From contig JAIPKF010000048.1 of assembly GCA_021733705.1 (NCBI GenBank), positions 1-9,304 of the forward strand: a DNA stretch of 9,304 nucleotides. Direction: 5' to 3'. The translations under genes and the position numbers were made by a program. Below are positions 5,583-9,304 of this stretch, one piece after another. The number at the start of each line of letters is the position of its first letter. Within the stretch, counting starts at the first letter, position 1. The stretch is from Chthoniobacterales bacterium. GTDB lineage: Bacteria > Verrucomicrobiota > Verrucomicrobiia > Chthoniobacterales > UBA6821. The notes beneath the pieces were generated by a model. That model was not told where the DNA came from and searched no databases. It worked only from the letters and a program-made list of their open reading frames with translations.

Positions 5583-7139
5583 TTAATGGAGATTGGTTCC
5601 AGGATGATAAATCATATCATCTTTAATAAAAACCCCACCATTAATAGGAGTTCCACTCCAATCTCCAATAAGACAGGGGAAAGCCGGGTTACCTGGTTCA
5701 TTCCACCATGCCCAAGCAGTATAATGAACATGATGATCATTACAAAATTTGAGAATATCCTGATAAATCTTTTGATAATCTCCTGCATTAAAATAGGCAT
5801 TATCATTGACTCCGAATTCTGTAAAAATCAGAGGATAAATGCCAAGAACCCCCTTGAAATTATTCTCATCAAGCAGGGTGCTCTGATGATGATTTTTATC
5901 CTTATAGAGTTTTTCATTGTAGGGATGGGATCCGTAAATGAGATTCTCCCCGTGGACATGAAATTTATCATTAACAAAACTTAAGTCATAAGCCCAATCG
6001 AGGCCGTTAATAATACAGATGTTCTGGGCACCTGTTTTTCTAATCTCATCTACAAGCTCCTGAAAGCCTGCATACTGATTATCACCATGGAGCCATACCT
6101 CTGGAGTAACACCATACGGTTCGTTGAATAGTTCAAAGATCACCGTTCCAAAATCTTTGTAAGCAGTAGCAACCTCTTTCCAAAATAGGAGTGATTCTTT
6201 ATTAGCCATTGGATTTTGATGGCCGTTTTCTGTCCAATGAAGATCTAAGACAACAGCCATATCGTTTTTAATACAGGAGGCAACTACTCCATTGATGATC
6301 TGTTTGTAAGATCCCGTAGTGCTCGTATCTTGAGAGCTGAACCAGTAGTTCTGGTTCAAGCTAATACGAACAACAGTGGCATTCCATTTTGTTTTCATGG
6401 TGGCAATCTCCTCTGCACTGAGATGTTGACCTTGAGGATTCCATTCTAAAGAAGGCCTATCGAGCCCCTTTAAAAGAATCTCCTTGCCCTGATCATCCAC
6501 AATCTTGGTTCCTTGAACAGTGAGGACAATTTTTTTTTCTCCAAGACTCCGTGTTGCAGGTTGTGCCATTGGGGTTGTTGAAAAAGGGCCCGAAGAGGAA
6601 GGGTTTTCCGAAGGATGATCTACCGGAGGGGTGTTGACCGGAGGGGTGTTGACCGGAGGGGTGTTGACCGGAGGGGTGTTGACCGGAGGGGTGTTAACAG
6701 AGACATCCGAGGATAGGAGTTGTAAAGAAGTGGGGAGATGAAAGCTGTTTTGCTTAGAATAAGCGATATATCCAATAGTGATTTTATTTCCAGGAGCAAT
6801 AGTAGTATTCCATGGTGTTCCAGATAAAGAAATGAGACCCTCAGGAGTCGTCTCTTGCTGGGCATTCCAATATTGATCGATCTTATCTTCTTCACTCCAA
6901 CAAAGCTTCCAATCCTGAAGCTGTTGGGTGTTCTCAATGGTGATATTGACCTGATAACCGCTCTGATAGCCGGTACTCGAATCTGCTTTCCACAGATTAA
7001 CAATATGGAAAGTCACTTTCCCTTTTTCTGTCTGAAAATCTTTCGTCTCATTGCTTTCTAGAGCCTTGGCTGGTGCGACACTAAAGTGGCACACTATGAT
7101 GCAACATAAGAGTGGTATAGATTTTTTGAACAGTGACAT
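5583..7139 (-). CDS. Secreted CBM2-GH5 endoglucanase-like glycoside hydrolase
   Basis: This 518-residue exported enzyme probably hydrolyses cellulose or a related beta-glucan. A signal peptide (1-26, cleavage near APAKA-L) is followed by a family 2 carbohydrate-binding module (about 38-148). The module is recognised by its spaced tryptophans (Trp50, 77, 91, 110) and the TPWNTTIAPGNKITIGYIA stretch near its end. A linker holds five NTPPV repeats (149-173) plus Ser/Pro-rich sequence to about 200. The GH5 catalytic domain follows (about 203-518): HW at 301-302, FELFNEP with acid/base Glu340, GSHPY with His405, IFTEFG with nucleophile Glu441, and the aromatic WAWWNEPG near 476-483. Both catalytic glutamates are present, so it should be active. 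ATG 7139 gives the signal peptide directly; no Shine-Dalgarno sequence is seen. In a protist- or plant-associated bacterium a cellulase could act on cyst walls, cell walls or ingested cellulose; this is inference. Confidence 0.92.
   Translation of the reverse strand: MSLFKKSIPLLCCIIVCHFSVAPAKALESNETKDFQTEKGKVTFHIVNLWKADSSTGYQSGYQVNITIENTQQLQDWKLCWSEEDKIDQYWNAQQETTPEGLISLSGTPWNTTIAPGNKITIGYIAYSKQNSFHLPTSLQLLSSDVSVNTPPVNTPPVNTPPVNTPPVNTPPVDHPSENPSSSGPFSTTPMAQPATRSLGEKKIVLTVQGTKIVDDQGKEILLKGLDRPSLEWNPQGQHLSAEEIATMKTKWNATVVRISLNQNYWFSSQDTSTTGSYKQIINGVVASCIKNDMAVVLDLHWTENGHQNPMANKESLLFWKEVATAYKDFGTVIFELFNEPYGVTPEVWLHGDNQYAGFQELVDEIRKTGAQNICIINGLDWAYDLSFVNDKFHVHGENLIYGSHPYNEKLYKDKNHHQSTLLDENNFKGVLGIYPLIFTEFGVNDNAYFNAGDYQKIYQDILKFCNDHHVHYTAWAWWNEPGNPAFPCLIGDWSGTPINGGVFIKDDMIYHPGTNLH
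6622..6696 (-). repeat. Five tandem 15-bp units encoding the NTPPV linker
   Basis: Five 15-base units (plus-strand ACCGGAGGGGTGTTG) run from 6622 to 6696, identical apart from the last base of the last unit. They encode (NTPPV)5, the flexible Pro/Thr linker between the CBM2 and GH5 domains. The identity at synonymous positions points to recent slippage, so the copy number may vary between strains. Confidence 0.92.
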
Positions 7140-7247
7140 ATTTTTAGTATTAAGTGGTGAAGACCAAGGTGCTTCTTATGAATCCAAAAGTCATAGTAAG
7201 TAGGACACATTTTTTTTATTTATGTTCAACATTTCTGCAAGATTTCC
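7140..7247. other. AT-rich spacer before the GH5 gene, no promoter assigned
   Basis: This stretch must hold the 5' region of the minus-strand cellulase gene unless that lies inside the adjacent repeat. It is AT-rich, with a T-run near 7211-7217, but I found no pair of -35 and -10 boxes at acceptable spacing and no operator-like palindrome. No RNA gene or small ORF is supported. Confidence 0.4.
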
Positions 7248-7612
7248 TTAACCCGCATATTTCATACCGATTCTGCTGCGGCTTGCGAACACCTGATGAA
7301 TACTGCGTCAGCTTCGAATTGCTCCTCGGGCAGTATGAAACATAGAGCCGTCGTCGCAATCCATCACCTTCGTTGACTCGCTCGCTACCGCTCGTCTTGC
7401 CCTTTCAGGGCTGCCCCCTAAAGCCAGGGCAGTCTCCCCCGCGGTCTTCCGACCGCCGGTGGTTTCTGCATCAGGATTCGCGGCGCCTTGCGACGAACCA
7501 GTATGAAATAAGCGGGCTAAAGGCAGTCCCCCCCCGCGGTCTTTTGACTGCCGTTGGTGCCTCATCAGCCTTCGCAGCTCCCTCGTCATAATCAGTATGA
7601 AATATCCGGGAT
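7248..7612 (+). repeat. Compound palindromic repeat element, copy 3, between the cellulase gene and pgsA
   Basis: This 365-bp block fills most of the 520-base gap between the GH5 gene and pgsA. It begins TTAACCCGCATATTTCATAC and ends GTATGAAATATCCGGGATA. Three parts are visible. Bases 7248-7341 match the reverse complement of copy 1's right half. Bases 7332-7519 match copy 2's right half but carry about 90 extra bases (7369-7465) rich in hairpins. Bases 7523-7612, reverse-complemented, resemble the left half of copies 1 and 2. The last two parts also share a repeat about 94 bases apart, starting GCAGTC at 7429 and at 7523. The block is markedly GC-rich and ends 47 bases before the pgsA start. 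No protein gene is claimed here; frames that stay open across it follow from the repeat itself. Confidence 0.85.
7399..7456 (+). other. Cluster of GC-rich hairpins inside repeat copy 3
   Basis: Three perfect inverted repeats follow one another: GCCCT-TTC-AGGGC (7399-7411), CTGCCC/GGGCAG (7411-7416 and 7427-7432) and GCGGTC-TTCC-GACCGC (7441-7456). The last recurs as GCGGTC-TTTT-GACTGC at 7536-7551 with one pair changed to a G-T wobble. No T-run follows any of them, so they do not look like intrinsic terminators; they appear to be structural parts of the element. Confidence 0.6.
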
Positions 7613-7659
7613 AGGAGTTTCTTTTTTTATTTTTATTGGCATCATGATTATTTGAATTT

Positions 7660-8226
7660 ATGAACCTTTCTAATAATCTGACGCTTTCAAGAATAGGGCT
7701 TACAATTATTTTTGTGGTTGCTCTTACCTGCTCTACTCCATGGTCTGATTGTGTGGCATTTGGGACATTTGCATTGGCCTCTTTTACCGACTGGCTAGAT
7801 GGTTATATAGCTCGGCGTTACCAGAGTTGTACTAGTTTTGGGCGCTTTATTGATCCTCTTGCTGATAAAATTCTTGTTGCGGCAGCCTTGATCTCTCTCA
7901 TTCCCTATCAAGCCTTTCCTTCCTGGGTTGTGATCATCATTATTGCGCGTGAATTTTTTATCACTGGACTCCGTTTTCTTGCCCTGGAGAAAGGATTGAA
8001 CCTTGCGTCAGATCGACTCGGAAAACAGAAAACATTTTGGCAATTGATTACTATTCTTTTCTACCTTTTTCTTTTGGCCGCTCAGAATTTTTCATATGCT
8101 CCTTGGATTGCTTGGTCATGGATGTGTGTCGGTCCCTGGCTTATAGGAATGACCCTCTTCTTAACGCTCTACTCAGGTGTCATGTACCTTTGGAATAATA
8201 GAAGTCTTTTTCATAGCACATTATGA
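7660..8226 (+). CDS. pgsA: CDP-diacylglycerol--glycerol-3-phosphate 3-phosphatidyltransferase
   Basis: PgsA is an inner-membrane enzyme that joins CDP-diacylglycerol and glycerol-3-phosphate to make phosphatidylglycerol phosphate, the committed step to phosphatidylglycerol and cardiolipin. The 188-residue product has the usual length and the complete CDP-alcohol phosphotransferase motif D-G-x2-A-R-x8-G-x3-D-x3-D: Asp47, Gly48, Ala51, Arg52, Gly61, Asp65 and Asp69, with Asp44 just before it. Several hydrophobic segments follow, as expected for a polytopic enzyme. The start MNLSNNLTLSRI is typical of the family (NLPNxLTxxRI). ATG 7660 lies 47 bases after repeat copy 3, so the promoter must lie within or before the element, or in that short gap; no Shine-Dalgarno sequence is seen. 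The stop overlaps the queH start as ATGA, which suggests translational coupling. Other members of the transferase family are less likely given this N terminus. Confidence 0.9.
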   Translation: MNLSNNLTLSRIGLTIIFVVALTCSTPWSDCVAFGTFALASFTDWLDGYIARRYQSCTSFGRFIDPLADKILVAAALISLIPYQAFPSWVVIIIIAREFFITGLRFLALEKGLNLASDRLGKQKTFWQLITILFYLFLLAAQNFSYAPWIAWSWMCVGPWLIGMTLFLTLYSGVMYLWNNRSLFHSTL

Positions 8227-8897
8227 TTTCTGAACGTTCTATACATTCTAATCGTTCTGAGAATCTTCCCCCAGGTGGCGAAAAGCGTGTTCTTTTGCAT
8301 TCTTGCTGTGCACCCTGTTCCGGTGAAGTGATTGAAGCCATGGTGGCTTCTGGCTTAGAGATAGAAATTTTTTTCTATAATCCCAATATCCACCCCCGTA
8401 AGGAGTATGAACTTCGAAAAGAGGAGAACATTCGTTTTGCTGACAAACATCATATTCCCTTTATCGATGCTGACTATGATACAGAGACTTGGTTTGACCG
8501 TGTGAAGGGTATGGAGAGAGAACCTGAGCGTGGTATTCGCTGTACAGCCTGTTTTGATTTGCGTTTTGAAAGAACTGCATTACAAGCTCATGAACGTGGT
8601 TTTCCAGTGATGACAAGTTGCCTAGGAATTTCTCGATGGAAAAACTTGGATCAAATCAATGAGTCGGGGATGAGGGCTGCAGCTCGTTATGAGGGACTCT
8701 CCTATTGGACTTTTAATTGGAGAAAAGGGGGAGGAGCAGCACGTATGTTAGAAATCTCGAAGCATGAAGAATTTTACCAGCAAGAATATTGTGGTTGTGT
8801 TTATTCATTGCGTGATACCAATGCATGGAGAGTGAAAAATGGCCGTGAAAAAATTCGTATTGGTGAGAAGTATTATCGTGCTGAATCCTCTGATTAA
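8223..8897 (+). CDS. queH: Epoxyqueuosine reductase QueH
   Basis: QueH (former DUF208) is a cytoplasmic iron-sulfur enzyme that reduces epoxyqueuosine to queuosine in tRNA, the last step of queuosine synthesis; it is unrelated in sequence to the cobalamin enzyme QueG. The 224-residue product shows the family's cysteine pattern: LLHSCCAPCSGEV with Cys28 and Cys29, IRCTACFDLR with Cys107 and Cys110 (iron-sulfur ligands in the family), TSCLGIS around Cys133, and the redox pair Cys190/Cys192 in EYCGCVYS. FFYNPNIHP at 50-58 is also typical. The start codon overlaps the pgsA stop (ATGA), so the two are one operon. The first 20 or so residues are polar and variable and precede the conserved domain; a later start is possible, but no other ATG precedes Cys28. 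Confidence 0.93.
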   Translation: MISERSIHSNRSENLPPGGEKRVLLHSCCAPCSGEVIEAMVASGLEIEIFFYNPNIHPRKEYELRKEENIRFADKHHIPFIDADYDTETWFDRVKGMEREPERGIRCTACFDLRFERTALQAHERGFPVMTSCLGISRWKNLDQINESGMRAAARYEGLSYWTFNWRKGGGAARMLEISKHEEFYQQEYCGCVYSLRDTNAWRVKNGREKIRIGEKYYRAESSD

Positions 8898-8955
8898 CGA
8901 GTCTCTCTTTCTTAGAACAACCCAGAGCATTTGGAAAAAATCCTCAAAAATTGCA

Positions 8956-9304
8956 ATGCGATTTTCAATACTTGTTTATTTGATAACAGCAGGGATGATT
9001 TTCTCGAACAGGTGCTGTTTGGCTGAACTGACCCCACCTTTAATGAGGGCCTCTGTAAATGTCTTAGTGCCATCCTCAGATCCCTCTTCGACTTATAAGA
9101 GCACATCCCTTTCTCCTTCTCCAAGGGAAAAAAAGCCTGCCAAGCATTCTCAGGTGTTTGCTGTTTTTAATGAACAGGTATTAAGCCACGGATGGAAAAT
9201 AAATCCAACACATCTGCAGCCTATGCTTGATGCCCTGATTTGTGCGATAACCCAAAAAAAAACTGCGCGTGAAGCATGGTCTTCTTTAATCAAAGTGGGG
9301 GAGT
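8956..9304 (+). CDS. N-terminal part of a secreted protein, cut by the right window edge
   Basis: From ATG 8956 the frame is open to the window end, giving 116 codons. The peptide begins MRFSILVYLITAGMIFSN and has a clear Sec signal peptide, probably cleaved after CLA near residue 23. There is no good lipobox, so it is not an obvious lipoprotein despite the two cysteines. A Ser/Pro-rich stretch (about 40-65) follows, then a more globular part with VFAVFNEQVLSHGWKINP. The frame is also open upstream of the ATG without another ATG, so the signal peptide decides the start. It lies 58 bases after queH on the same strand. I do not recognise the protein. Confidence 0.65.
   Translation, partial: MRFSILVYLITAGMIFSNRCCLAELTPPLMRASVNVLVPSSDPSSTYKSTSLSPSPREKKPAKHSQVFAVFNEQVLSHGWKINPTHLQPMLDALICAITQKKTAREAWSSLIKVGE

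Noticed and set aside
5550..5984. 144-codon plus-strand frame
   Set aside because: It is antisense to the well-supported GH5 catalytic domain and has an unnatural composition rich in Ile, Asn and Met.
6622..6696. Regular repeats considered as a CRISPR array
   Set aside because: The 15-bp units are contiguous with no spacers and are translated in frame as the protein linker.
7308..7589. 93-codon minus-strand open frame across repeat copy 3
   Set aside because: It lies wholly inside the repeat, and its peptide is the antisense reading of the modules. Several frames stay open across the element because of its composition and symmetry, so this is not evidence of a gene.
7248..7612. Riboswitch or leader RNA upstream of pgsA
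   Set aside because: The structured region is explained by a repeat also found inside another gene, so there is no reason to assign ligand sensing.

Overview
The window looks like a piece of chromosome from an AT-rich bacterium that probably lives with or inside a eukaryotic host, most likely a protist. Three things point that way. One gene encodes a secreted protein with the sequence boxes of a eukaryotic ubiquitin-specific protease. Another encodes a secreted, cellulose-binding glycoside hydrolase. The housekeeping genes between them (bioA, pgsA, queH, an SDR epimerase, a CPBP protease) are ordinary bacterial genes. Clear Shine-Dalgarno sequences are missing before nearly every start, and one start is GTG. 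I cannot name the taxon; the PVC group (Chlamydiota, Verrucomicrobiota) or another amoeba-associated lineage fits, but this is inference.

Layout. Bases 1-1707 (minus strand): a small hypothetical gene, then bioA overlapping its 3' end, then a gene running off the left edge. Bases 1745-4604 (plus): a CPBP intramembrane protease, then a 621-residue protein with a signal peptide, a possible papain-like/NTAQ1-like domain and a C-terminal USP-like deubiquitinase domain. Bases 4662-7139 (minus): a TIGR01777-type SDR preceded by a CBM2-linker-GH5 cellulase. Bases 7140-7659: an intergenic stretch holding a compound repeat element. Bases 7660-9304 (plus): pgsA, queH (ATGA overlap) and the start of a secreted protein that is cut by the right edge.

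The most interesting feature is a family of palindromic repeats, GC-richer than their surroundings, with ends close to TTAACCCGSATATTTCATAC. Two full copies of about 183 bp lie inside the deubiquitinase-like gene and are translated in frame. They fall just after the signal peptide and between the two candidate enzyme domains. A third, compound copy lies just upstream of pgsA, and a 24-bp fragment lies elsewhere in the deubiquitinase-like gene. Each copy is built of roughly 90-bp half-modules facing each other, and the halves are shuffled between copies: the right half of copy 1 is the reverse complement of the left half of copy 3, while its left half matches copy 2. This resembles in logic the Rickettsia and Wolbachia palindromic elements that insert in coding genes, but I do not recognise the sequence.

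The deubiquitinase-like protein, the cellulase and the right-edge protein all carry apparent Sec signal peptides, so the accessory part of the window is rich in exported proteins. The housekeeping genes serve biotin synthesis (bioA), phosphatidylglycerol synthesis (pgsA) and queuosine synthesis (queH).
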